From UBA5070 sp035913415 (GTDB lineage Bacteria > Fibrobacterota > Fibrobacteria > UBA5070), in contig JAMIIV010000155.1 in assembly GCA_035913415.1 (NCBI GenBank), forward strand, positions 1 to 20,630: a stretch of 20,630 nucleotides of DNA, given 5' to 3'. Below the pieces are notes generated by a model. It was not told the origin of the DNA. It made no database searches and saw only the letters and a program-made list of their open reading frames with translations. Of this stretch, positions 1 to 7,005 are shown piece after piece; the stretch's first letter is position 1, and every line of letters begins with the position of its first letter. The position numbers were made by a program, and so were the translations under genes.

Positions 1-697
1 CGTCTTCGGACAGCCCCAGCAACACGCAGCGGGCGAGCCGATCTTCGGGATCGAAGCGGTGCAGGCTCTCGATGCCCTTCTGGAGGATGTCGTGGCGCCC
101 CTGGGCGCGGGCGGCGCGGGGCAGGCTGTCGACGGAGACCATGGTGTCGGTGGGAAGGTAGCGTGTGCCGTCGCGGGACAGCAGTCCCAGGTCGCACAGG
201 ACCTGAAGGCCCTTGCGGACGTCGGCGGCGGGTACAGGCGGCACCAGCAGCGCCCCCAGCCGCGCCGGATCCGTGCCCCAGGCCGCGGTGGGAGCCAGTT
301 GGCGCAACGCGGGCAGGTACCAGTGTTCGTAGTACGCGGCGTGGGCGTGGCCCAGGCGGCGGCGGTGGTGCACACGGCGCAGGGAATCGAGCCGCGCGCG
401 GAGCTGGTCGCGCTCCTGGGGGGTCTCGGCCTGGTCATGGCGCACCAGCAGCCGGAAGAATCGGGCTTGGGCGGGCCTGAAGCCGATGGCCGTGGCGACC
501 TGTTCGGCCGACTCCTCGGTGAGGTTGCGCGATCCGTCGAGGACCTTGGGGAGGAAGGCGTGCGAGCTGAATCCCGCCCGGGCCGCGAACTGGCGCAACG
601 AGAACGACCGCGCGGAGCGCTTCTTCCACGCGGTCCATTCCGACAGGAACTGTCGGAATCCCGGGCTTTCGAAGAGGTCGGGTGCGGCGGTGTCCAA
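1..697 (-). CDS. TIGR02147 family putative transcriptional regulator, 3' part cut by window edge
   Basis: About 232 N-terminal residues are visible and the frame is still open at base 1, so the C-terminal part is missing. The protein begins near the motif FRQFLSEW. Residues about 32-74 look like a helix-turn-helix of Cro/C1 type (SLRQFAARAGFSS, then KVLDGSRNLT), followed by RFFRLLV and a Tyr/Trp-rich YYEHWYLPALR segment. This order is characteristic of TIGR02147, a family defined from F. succinogenes paralogues and presumed to be regulatory. I chose a TTG start at 697 because GGAG lies 7 bases upstream; a GTG at 757 in the same frame has no convincing ribosome binding site. The gene lies 73 bases downstream of a lipoprotein gene on the same strand, so the two may be cotranscribed. 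DNA binding is inferred from the fold-like pattern only. Confidence 0.85.
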   Translation of the reverse strand, partial: MDTAAPDLFESPGFRQFLSEWTAWKKRSARSFSLRQFAARAGFSSHAFLPKVLDGSRNLTEESAEQVATAIGFRPAQARFFRLLVRHDQAETPQERDQLRARLDSLRRVHHRRRLGHAHAAYYEHWYLPALRQLAPTAAWGTDPARLGALLVPPVPAADVRKGLQVLCDLGLLSRDGTRYLPTDTMVSVDSLPRAARAQGRHDILQKGIESLHRFDPEDRLARCVLLGLSED

Positions 698-770
698 GGG
701 CGGTCTCCGGAGCGGGAGAAGATAGGCCGTGAACGTTTCCGATGTGGAGACGCTCACGGTCTCGGGCGGA

Positions 771-1865
771 TCAGGAGGGGGTCATCGGACGGCGGAAGCC
801 CGCCACGTCGTACCACCAGCCGCCGCTCGGGCTTTCGGGGGCGATCTGGAAACGGACCATGGGAGTGAGCAAGTCGTTGGCGAAGTACTGGTTGATCCCC
901 GACGCCATGGGCAGGCGCACACCGCGACCCTGAGCGAGCGGGGAAGCCGAAAGGTCGAGCATCAAATGCACGAACCGGCTCGTGTGGGCATTTCGGACGG
1001 GACCGCCGTCAGTGGTTCTGGACAGGATCCGGACGCGCCAGGCGTCACATCCGGAGTCCACATCCGGCGACCCGCAGGCCTGGGCGGGAGCCGCGCTGGC
1101 GTACGGGACCGTGTTCGTGCCGGAGATTTCGATGCTGAGCAGGATGACTCCTTGCGAAACCGCCCCATACCAGACGCGGGATGTCCCCTGGTTGAGTGTG
1201 TCGGGATGCAGGGGCGAAACGAACGGGGTTCCGGCGGTGTCCCAGAGTGTCTCGGGGAGAGTGTCGGTGCCAACGGGGAGTACCATCGGGGTGTCGGTGG
1301 GAGCTCGCCATCCGGTGTCGTTGCGGTAGATGCTGTCGGCGCGACGCACACTGTCGATCCAGCGGGTGGAATCGCCGCTGTACCAGGCTCCGGTGTCGAC
1401 CGGGGGGAGCCATGCGCCGGTATCGGGCCAGGCGGCGGTGTCCACCCAGCGCTCGTCTTCCAGGGAGATTTCGACGATGAGGCTTCCCGTGGCGCGGCGC
1501 AACGTCAGGCCCACGCGCGCGGTCCGGCCGGGCTCGACGTATGTCCCGGCGCTTCCGGTCCAGTGGCGGTCGCGTGGTCCCGAATCGTTGGAGAACAGGT
1601 CGGCCTGGACGGTCCACCACCCGGAGCGCAATCCGTCGAAGCGCAGGGTGTCGGTCAGGCGGGCGACACTCCAGATCGTGTCGGAGGGCCCGTAGAGGGC
1701 CACACGGAGAGAGTCGCTGTCCACGGAGACGGTTTGGAGGACGCGAGCGGGCAATGCGATGGCGAGAGCACCGGGTCCGCCCGAGGGAGCGGTGGCCTGG
1801 GAACTGTCGCAGCCGGCGAGGGTTGCCGCCAGGGCCAAGGCACCCAGCAGGGAAATGCGTTTCAT
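771..1865 (-). CDS. Putative lipoprotein with Asp-Thr/Trp-rich linker, function unknown
   Basis: A 364-residue protein. The first 19 residues are a lipoprotein signal (MKR, hydrophobic stretch, lipobox LAGC with Cys19). ATG at 1865 is preferred over upstream in-frame starts because it gives this signal and has AAAGG about 10 bases upstream. Residues 33-138 look beta-rich and could be a fibronectin- or carboxypeptidase-regulatory-like sandwich. Residues 139-223 form a low-complexity linker rich in Trp, Pro and the dipeptide Asp-Thr (eight copies). A C-terminal globular region follows, with Cys264 and Cys273 close enough to form a disulfide. I recognise no family. The gene is divergent from the DUF4143 ATPase gene across a 209-base gap and precedes the TIGR02147 gene. 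Export to the periplasm or outer membrane is inferred from the signal; the role is unknown. Confidence 0.8.
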   Translation of the reverse strand: MKRISLLGALALAATLAGCDSSQATAPSGGPGALAIALPARVLQTVSVDSDSLRVALYGPSDTIWSVARLTDTLRFDGLRSGWWTVQADLFSNDSGPRDRHWTGSAGTYVEPGRTARVGLTLRRATGSLIVEISLEDERWVDTAAWPDTGAWLPPVDTGAWYSGDSTRWIDSVRRADSIYRNDTGWRAPTDTPMVLPVGTDTLPETLWDTAGTPFVSPLHPDTLNQGTSRVWYGAVSQGVILLSIEISGTNTVPYASAAPAQACGSPDVDSGCDAWRVRILSRTTDGGPVRNAHTSRFVHLMLDLSASPLAQGRGVRLPMASGINQYFANDLLTPMVRFQIAPESPSGGWWYDVAGFRRPMTPS

Positions 1866-2049
1866 CGGGAACGACCTTTCGGAGGAAGGGGGGCGTGGCC
1901 CCAGGGAACGGCCACGGCTAGAAGATCGGCCGCGGGGGTGCCGGAGTGCAGGGGGGGCGTGCAAAGGGGGCGGCAAAGCGTACCCGGATGGGGACGGTGG
2001 TGGGTAGGGTTGTGATAAAACATCCCCAAAAAAAGGAGGATTAATCGAT

Positions 2050-2076
2050 ATATTCTCCCTTGCAGGAGGAGAATAT
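2050..2076 (+). promoter_or_regulatory. Inverted repeat enclosing the ribosome binding site and start of the DUF4143 gene
   Basis: The arms ATATTCTCC (2050-2058) and GGAGAATAT (2068-2076) are perfect 9-base complements separated by 9 bases. The Shine-Dalgarno AGGAGG (2064-2069) lies partly in the loop and partly in the stem, and the first two bases of the ATG are in the right arm. As RNA this could block initiation; as DNA it could be a dyad operator. It sits in an AT-rich patch (about 2008-2056) of the 209-base divergent gap 1866-2074, where I see no other gene. The symmetry is seen directly; the regulatory role is inferred. Confidence 0.55.
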
Positions 2077-3403
2077 GGCGGAAGATGTTCCGGCGCACCT
2101 GAAACGTGTGTTGCTGGAAAAACTGGCGGACTCATTGGATGGCGATTTGCGGGCAGGCACTCCCCGGAGGGTGGAGGGGTTGCCCTTCTTTCCCGGCAAA
2201 GCGACGGTGGTGGTGGGAATGCGTCGCGTGGGCAAGACCACCTACCTGAACCAGTTGCGGCGACAGCGATTGGAAGCGGGGACGCCTCGGGCCTATTTGC
2301 CGTACCTGAACTTCGAGGACGAACGGTTGTCCGGACTGGATGCTTCGCACTTGGGGGTGCTGGTCGATGAGCTGGATCGCATGCTGGTGGGACAGGCGCA
2401 AGGCCGGGTTCTTTGGTGTTTCGACGAAATCCAGGTGGTGCCGGGATGGGAGCGGTTCGTGCGCCGATTGCTCGATCAGGACCGTGTCGATATCGCCGCC
2501 ACGGGGTCATCCGCGGCCTTGCTGTCGAGAGAGATCGCCACGTCGCTACGAGGTCGTGCCTGGACCACGAGTATGTTTCCGTTCACCTTCGGGGAATACC
2601 TGGAGCATCGGGGTGTGTCTGAACCGGAATTGCGGCATGCGGTTCCCGCCCAGGAGCGGGCACTCCTAGAGCGACACTTTGCGGAATGGGTGAAGGCCGG
2701 CGGGTTCCCCGAGGCGCAGGGATTGGACCTGGCAACGCGCAACCAACTGCTCCTGGACTACGTGGATGTGGCGCTGCTGCGCGATGTGGTGGAGCGGCAT
2801 GGGGTCAGCAATGTCAGCGGACTGCGTTGCATGGTGCGGCAGCTTCTGGGGAATGCGGGCTCGTTCTTCAGTGTGGAAAAACTCCATGCCACGCTGAAGA
2901 GCCAGGGCTTCAACATCTCGCGCGATACGATGCATGAGTTGCTGAGCCATCTGGAGGATTGTTTCCTGGTGCGGTTGGTGGGAATCGAGTCGTCCTCGGC
3001 GAGGCAGCGCATGGTGAATCCGCGCAAGGCCTATCCCGCGGATACGGGACTGATTCCGGTGTTCGATCGGAGCGGGAAAGCGAACCTTGGTCATGCCCTG
3101 GAAGGAACCGTGCTGCTGGAGCTGGAGCGACGCCGAGCGACGGTGACCTACGTGAAGACGGAATCCGGATTCGAAGTGGACTTCCTGGCGCGTTATCCGG
3201 ACGGTGGAATGGACCTCATCCAGGTCTGCGCCGATGCAAGCGCTGCGGAAACAGCGCAACGGGAATTGCGGGCACTGGAAGATGCGGAGGCTCAATTTCC
3301 GGCGGCGCGCAGGCTGCTCTTGGTGATGGATCGCAATGGGTTGCCCGCGAGGGTGCCCGCCGGAGTGGCGGCCGTGGCGGCATGGGAATGGATGCTGCGT
3401 TGA
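2075..3403 (+). CDS. AAA-family ATPase with C-terminal DUF4143 domain
   Basis: A 442-residue protein. Walker A is GMRRVGKTT (about residues 48-56) and Walker B is WCFDEIQ (114-120), followed by a sensor-like segment ATGSSA and the family motif LRGRAWTTSMFPFTFGEYL. The second half is DUF4143-like: a DYVDVALLRDVVERH helix, a winged-helix-like stretch, and a nuclease-like beta region around EVDFLARYPDGG. Families of this type (AAA_14 plus DUF4143) are widespread, mobile in distribution and of uncertain function. ATG at 2075 is chosen over an in-frame TTG at 2060 because AGGAGG is ideally spaced for it. Codon use is less biased toward C in third position than in the neighbouring tig gene, which fits recent acquisition. 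The gene stands alone, with no partner on its strand. Confidence 0.88.
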   Translation: MAEDVPAHLKRVLLEKLADSLDGDLRAGTPRRVEGLPFFPGKATVVVGMRRVGKTTYLNQLRRQRLEAGTPRAYLPYLNFEDERLSGLDASHLGVLVDELDRMLVGQAQGRVLWCFDEIQVVPGWERFVRRLLDQDRVDIAATGSSAALLSREIATSLRGRAWTTSMFPFTFGEYLEHRGVSEPELRHAVPAQERALLERHFAEWVKAGGFPEAQGLDLATRNQLLLDYVDVALLRDVVERHGVSNVSGLRCMVRQLLGNAGSFFSVEKLHATLKSQGFNISRDTMHELLSHLEDCFLVRLVGIESSSARQRMVNPRKAYPADTGLIPVFDRSGKANLGHALEGTVLLELERRRATVTYVKTESGFEVDFLARYPDGGMDLIQVCADASAAETAQRELRALEDAEAQFPAARRLLLVMDRNGLPARVPAGVAAVAAWEWMLR

Positions 3404-3415
3404 GGTGACGCCCCC

Positions 3416-3442
3416 GGAAATGGGGCAAAAACGGCCATTTCC
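3416..3442. repeat. 8-bp inverted repeat downstream of the DUF4143 gene
   Basis: GGAAATGG (3416-3423) and CCATTTCC (3435-3442) are perfect complements separated by 11 bases. No T-tract follows, so it is not a standard intrinsic terminator. It lies 12 bases after the DUF4143 stop and 41 bases before the tRNA. It could be an RNA hairpin or an operator, and chance is possible. Confidence 0.35.
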
Positions 3443-3482
3443 CGCATCGGGACCACCGGATTTATCTTTCGTGGTTCGCTTC

Positions 3483-3564
3483 GCGAGAATGGCGGAATTG
3501 GCAGACGCACCAGACTTAGGATCTGGCGCCGCAAGGCATGGGGGTTCAACTCCCCCTTCTCGCA
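3483..3564 (+). tRNA. tRNA-Leu (anticodon UAG)
   Basis: An 82-base cloverleaf can be folded by eye. The acceptor stem pairs GCGAGAA with TTCTCGC, followed by discriminator A. The anticodon arm is CCAGA-CTTAGGA-TCTGG, giving anticodon TAG for CUA codons. The D-arm (GGCGGAATTGGCAGACGC) and the T-arm (GGGGGTTCAACTCCCCC) are typical, and the class II variable arm is present. CCA is not encoded. TTATCT at 3462-3467 could serve as a -10 box, with a poor -35. The gene lies 55 bases upstream of tig on the same strand. Confidence 0.95.
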
Positions 3565-3567
3565 CTG

Positions 3568-3585
3568 CGGCGACTTCGGTCGCCG
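3568..3585 (+). other. UUCG-tetraloop hairpin between tRNA-Leu and tig
   Basis: CGGCGAC (3568-3574), loop TTCG, GTCGCCG (3579-3585): a perfect 7-bp stem closed by the very stable UUCG tetraloop, beginning 3 bases after the tRNA discriminator. No T-run follows (AAACGCCC), so it is more likely a processing or mRNA 5'-end stability element than a terminator. The structure is seen; the role is inferred. Confidence 0.6.
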
Positions 3586-3619
3586 AAACGCCCACTCAAC
3601 GTAACCCAGGAGTCCTGAC

Positions 3620-4855
3620 GTGAACATCGTCGTTGCCGAGCGCAGTGCCACCGAGCGCGAACTGGCCCTCGAAATCCCCGGAGAGAAGCTCACCACCCTC
3701 GTCGAAGGCAAGATCGACAGTGTCCGCAAGCGCATCGCGCTGCCCGGATTCCGCGCCGGCAAGGTGCCCAAGGACCTGGTCCGCAAGCGTTTCGGCGAGT
3801 CCATCCGCTCCGAAGCCATCGAGGAACTCGTCAACGAGTCCTTGCGCACCGCCTTCAAGGAGAAGTCGGTCAAGCCCGTCGCTCCTGGCGTGGTCGAAGA
3901 GCTCGAGGCCCCCGAGGGCGGCGACGTCAAGGTCAAGGCCGTCGTCGAAGTGGATCCCGAGATCGAACTGAAGGACTACCAGAACCTGGGCATCTCCATC
4001 GAAGCCTCGTCGGTCACCGACGAGCAGTTCGCCACCCAGTTGGAGGCCATCCGCCAGCGCCTGGCCGAGGTCAAGAAGGCCGAGCGCCCCGCCGCCACCG
4101 GCGACCTCGTGACGGCCCGCTACAACAAGATCCTCGTGGACGGCGTCGAGACGCCGGCTTCCGTGCCCGTGTTCCAGGCCGAGATCGGCAAGGGAATCCC
4201 CGCCGTCGACCAAAGCCTCACCGGCACCGTCGTCGGCCAGGAAGTCGTCATCGACTTCACCTTCCCCGCCGACCACCCCGACGCCGCCCAGGCTGGCAAG
4301 TCGGCCCGCTACGAAGTGTCCGTCGAAGGTGTCTACGAGCGCATCCTTCCCGAATACACCGACGAATTCGCCACCAAGCTGGGACCGTTCCAGAACCTGG
4401 AAGAATTCAAGGCCCGCGTCCGCTCCGACATGGAAGAGGAAGCCCGCCAGCAGGTTCGTCGCGCCGCCCACGAGCAGGCCATCGAAGCCGTGCTTTCCCG
4501 CAATCCGTTCCCGGTCCCCAAGGCCCGCATCGCGGCCTTCGTGGAATGGCAGCGCGACCGTTTCCTCAAGCAGAACAACGGCCAGGGCCCCTCGCTGGAA
4601 GAGTTCATGACGATGTTCTCCGGCGAGGCCGAAAAGGCCGTCCGTCGCCAGCGCGCCGTCGAATGGATCTTCGAGAAGGAAGGCATCAAGGCCACCACCG
4701 AGGAAGTCGCCGAGCGCATCAAGGGCATGGCCGCCCAGGCCGGTATTTCGGAAGAAGACGCCCGAGAAGAGCTCCGCAAGGCGGGTCGCCTCTCGGAAAT
4801 CCGCGAAAACCTGCGTTTCGAGAAGACGCTGGACTGGCTGGTCGGCGTTCGCTGA
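3620..4855 (+). CDS. tig: Trigger factor, ribosome-associated chaperone / peptidyl-prolyl isomerase
   Basis: A 411-residue protein, slightly shorter than the usual roughly 430-450. The N-terminal ribosome-binding domain carries the signature GFRAGKVP at residues 43-50. The middle (about 155-245) fits the FKBP-type isomerase domain, with GDLVTARY at its start; it looks divergent. The C-terminal helical chaperone arms run from about 250 to the end (YTDEFATKLG, FEKEGIKATTEEV, RFEKTLDWL). The protein binds near the ribosomal exit tunnel and shields nascent chains. The start is GTG at 3620, with AGGAG ending 7 bases upstream. tig normally heads a tig-clpP-clpX-lon cluster; here clpP lies 4.3 kb away beyond two cellulase genes and a terminator. 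Confidence 0.95.
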   Translation: MNIVVAERSATERELALEIPGEKLTTLVEGKIDSVRKRIALPGFRAGKVPKDLVRKRFGESIRSEAIEELVNESLRTAFKEKSVKPVAPGVVEELEAPEGGDVKVKAVVEVDPEIELKDYQNLGISIEASSVTDEQFATQLEAIRQRLAEVKKAERPAATGDLVTARYNKILVDGVETPASVPVFQAEIGKGIPAVDQSLTGTVVGQEVVIDFTFPADHPDAAQAGKSARYEVSVEGVYERILPEYTDEFATKLGPFQNLEEFKARVRSDMEEEARQQVRRAAHEQAIEAVLSRNPFPVPKARIAAFVEWQRDRFLKQNNGQGPSLEEFMTMFSGEAEKAVRRQRAVEWIFEKEGIKATTEEVAERIKGMAAQAGISEEDAREELRKAGRLSEIRENLRFEKTLDWLVGVR

Positions 4856-4963
4856 TCGCATTGCCGCGAAGCGGTTTCGGTGATGGAACAGGCTCCGTTG
4901 ATCGGGTCTTGAACTCGGTGATCGAGCCTGTCGAGATCTGCCGAGCCCCAGCGGAGGATATCG

Positions 4964-4999
4964 AACCCCGGCCTGCCGAAATGGTGGAGCCGGGGTTTT
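4964..4999 (+). terminator. Rho-independent terminator after tig
   Basis: AACCCCGGC (4964-4972) pairs perfectly with GCCGGGGTT (4989-4997) around a 16-base loop, and the right arm runs into TTTT (4996-4999), then CTGTTG. It lies 108 bases after the tig stop and 89 bases before the GH8 start, so the cellulases probably have their own promoter. A second small hairpin (AGGATC-TTCC-GATCCT, 5016-5031) follows. Confidence 0.7.
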
Positions 5000-5088
5000 C
5001 TGTTGTGTCCGAAAAAGGATCTTCCGATCCTGATTTTCCGAGAATCCCCCTGCGGGTTTCCATCCTCCGGCGCTATCCTGGCACCTAT

Positions 5089-6930
5089 ATGTCCACTCTC
5101 GCCCGTACTCTCGCTTTCGGCGTCCTGTTCACCGCGTTGTCCACCCAAGCTGCTCCTTGGGTCTACGGGGAACTGCCCATGGTCGCCACCCCCCTCGACA
5201 GCGCCTTGCAGCGCACCTGGGAGGGATTGAAGGCCCGCAACATCCGGCCGTGGAGCGATGGCCTGGTGCACAGGCCCAAGTCGGAGACCCCCGGAGATGC
5301 GGTGTCGGAGGGCCAGGCCTACGGGATGATGGTCGCGTTGTATGTCAACGACCAGGCCGGTTTCGATGCCATCTGGGATGCCGCCGAAAAGAACATGTGG
5401 AACGACGGGAACGGCTTCTACGACTGGCGTTGGCAGGACGGCAAGGTCACCGCCAACGGCATGGCCACCGACGCCGACCAGGACATCGCTCTGATGCTGA
5501 TCTTCGCCGATGCCCTGGTGTCCAAGGGTATCTGGAAGGCCCACACCAGCCCGAAGGGCGTGGGCTACAAGGCGCGCGCCCAGGCGATCCTGAATACGTT
5601 GTGGAGCAAAGGCGTGAACGCCGGAGCCCTGCGTCCGGGCGCCAACTGGGGCGGCGGCGGCACTTGCAGCAACGGACAGGGCTCGTGGGCTTGCGGCGAA
5701 CACGTGAACCCCGGCTACTTCTCGCCGGCCAGCTACCGCATCTTCAAGGACTTCGACAAATCCCACGCCTGGGGCGATGTGGTCGAGAAGTCCTACGCGC
5801 TCATCGCCAAGAGCCCCGGATACGCCAAGGGCATGATCCCCGACTGGATGAACCTGGATGGCTCGTACCCCACCGCCTCCGCTCTGGGGTACAACCCCTT
5901 CGACGGCGGCAAAGGCTTCTACAAGGACGCCATCCGCGTGCACTGGCGACTGGCCATGGACTGGATGTGGTTCCAGGAGCCGCGGGCCAAGACCTTCCTG
6001 GACGCCGCCTACGCCTTTGTGGGACACAATCCCGCCAAGGCGAACTTCTACCGCATGGACGGCTCGTTGGTGCCCTCGGAGTCGACGTTCACCCTGAACG
6101 GCACCAAGGGCCCTTCCCGGTCGCGTCGCGAACACAGTCCGCTGACGGTGGGCATGTGGGCCTGTGCAGCCATGGGCTCGGGCGGTGCCGATTCCGCCGA
6201 TGCCTGGGCCGCGGAATTGCTGAAGTACCACGCCGCGGGTTCGGACGTGTGGGGACTGAAGACGGATCCGATGGGGGGCGTGGAAGACACGGCCCACAAC
6301 GAGGTCTATTTCGACCAGTTCCTCGCCTGGTTCGGCGCGAGCATCCTGGCGGGGCGTTTCACCAACATCCTGGCTGATCTGGCGGACTCCGAAGCGGGTA
6401 CGGCGCAGGCGTGGACCAAGCGTCCGTTCGTGTCGGTTCCTGTCGCGGACGTCGGAACCGGAGGCGTCACGGTGCTCGCCAACTTGGCGCGTACGGGCGC
6501 TTGGGCCGTGGTGGTCACGCACACGGAGTCGGGAATCCAGGCGGCGCAAACGGGGGTCGGCACCATGATCAATGCCTCCGTGTCGCGTAATTACGCCGGA
6601 ATCGCGCTTCCCAAAGGGGCTTCCGAGGTGCGTGTGCGCGTGCGCGGACTCCCCGACACCGTGTTCACCTGGGTGATCGGGTCCGGCTCCGGCGTCACCC
6701 CGCGCACCCCCGTCGAGATGCCCAGCCTGTTCGCCCGCGGCGGACGCCTGGACGCCTCCGGTCTGACAGGTTCCGTCGCCCGTCTGCGGACTCCCGACGG
6801 ACGCCTCCTGGGTGAACGACCGGTCGTCTCGGGCTCGGCTTCCTTCGACGTCCCTCGCGGCGGGATCCTGTTCCTCGAGACACAATCCGCCCACGAACGG
6901 TCCGTCCGCCGCGTTCTGCTGCTGCCCTGA
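5089..6930 (+). CDS. Secreted GH8 cellulase (endoglucanase) with C-terminal sorting-like module
   Basis: A 613-residue protein. Residues 1-22 are a signal peptide (MSTLARTLAFGVLF, then TQA/AP). The GH8 catalytic domain covers about 25-428. Glu74 in AVSEGQAYGM is the expected general acid, ATDADQDIA (126-134) is the GH8 signature, and Asp280 in YKDAIRVHWR is the expected base. GH8 enzymes cleave beta-1,4-glucan by inversion. A beta-rich domain of unknown type follows (about 440-535). The last roughly 70 residues contain a TPDGRLL strand and end in RRVLLLP, resembling a type A (type IX secretion) sorting domain. ATG at 5089 is chosen because it gives the signal peptide; no clear Shine-Dalgarno is visible. 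GH9 follows 75 bases downstream, suggesting a cellulase operon. Chitosanase or xylanase activity, also known in GH8, cannot be excluded. Confidence 0.9.
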   Translation: MSTLARTLAFGVLFTALSTQAAPWVYGELPMVATPLDSALQRTWEGLKARNIRPWSDGLVHRPKSETPGDAVSEGQAYGMMVALYVNDQAGFDAIWDAAEKNMWNDGNGFYDWRWQDGKVTANGMATDADQDIALMLIFADALVSKGIWKAHTSPKGVGYKARAQAILNTLWSKGVNAGALRPGANWGGGGTCSNGQGSWACGEHVNPGYFSPASYRIFKDFDKSHAWGDVVEKSYALIAKSPGYAKGMIPDWMNLDGSYPTASALGYNPFDGGKGFYKDAIRVHWRLAMDWMWFQEPRAKTFLDAAYAFVGHNPAKANFYRMDGSLVPSESTFTLNGTKGPSRSRREHSPLTVGMWACAAMGSGGADSADAWAAELLKYHAAGSDVWGLKTDPMGGVEDTAHNEVYFDQFLAWFGASILAGRFTNILADLADSEAGTAQAWTKRPFVSVPVADVGTGGVTVLANLARTGAWAVVVTHTESGIQAAQTGVGTMINASVSRNYAGIALPKGASEVRVRVRGLPDTVFTWVIGSGSGVTPRTPVEMPSLFARGGRLDASGLTGSVARLRTPDGRLLGERPVVSGSASFDVPRGGILFLETQSAHERSVRRVLLLP

Positions 6931-6935
6931 CCCTC

Positions 6936-6967
6936 GGTCGGTCGCGGCCCGGGGGGCCGACCCGACC
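6936..6967 (+). other. GC-rich stem-loop between the two cellulase genes
   Basis: An outer stem GGTCGG (6936-6941) pairs with CCGACC (6962-6967). An inner stem CGGCCC (6945-6950) pairs with GGGCCG (6954-6959) around a GGG loop. No T-run follows. It fills much of the 75-base gap and could tune expression of the downstream GH9 gene or stabilise processed mRNA ends. The role is inferred. Confidence 0.45.
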
Positions 6968-7005
6968 CTCTCTCCATGATCGATTCCCGGAAGGAATCCC
7001 TGTTT

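Noticed and set aside
59..868. A 269-codon plus-strand frame at the left edge
   Set aside because: The minus strand there encodes a recognisable TIGR02147 protein; the plus translation is Gly/Arg-rich shadow.
4546..5088. N-terminal extension of the GH8 frame back into tig
   Set aside because: It overlaps tig out of frame and crosses the terminator; the signal peptide starts at 5089.
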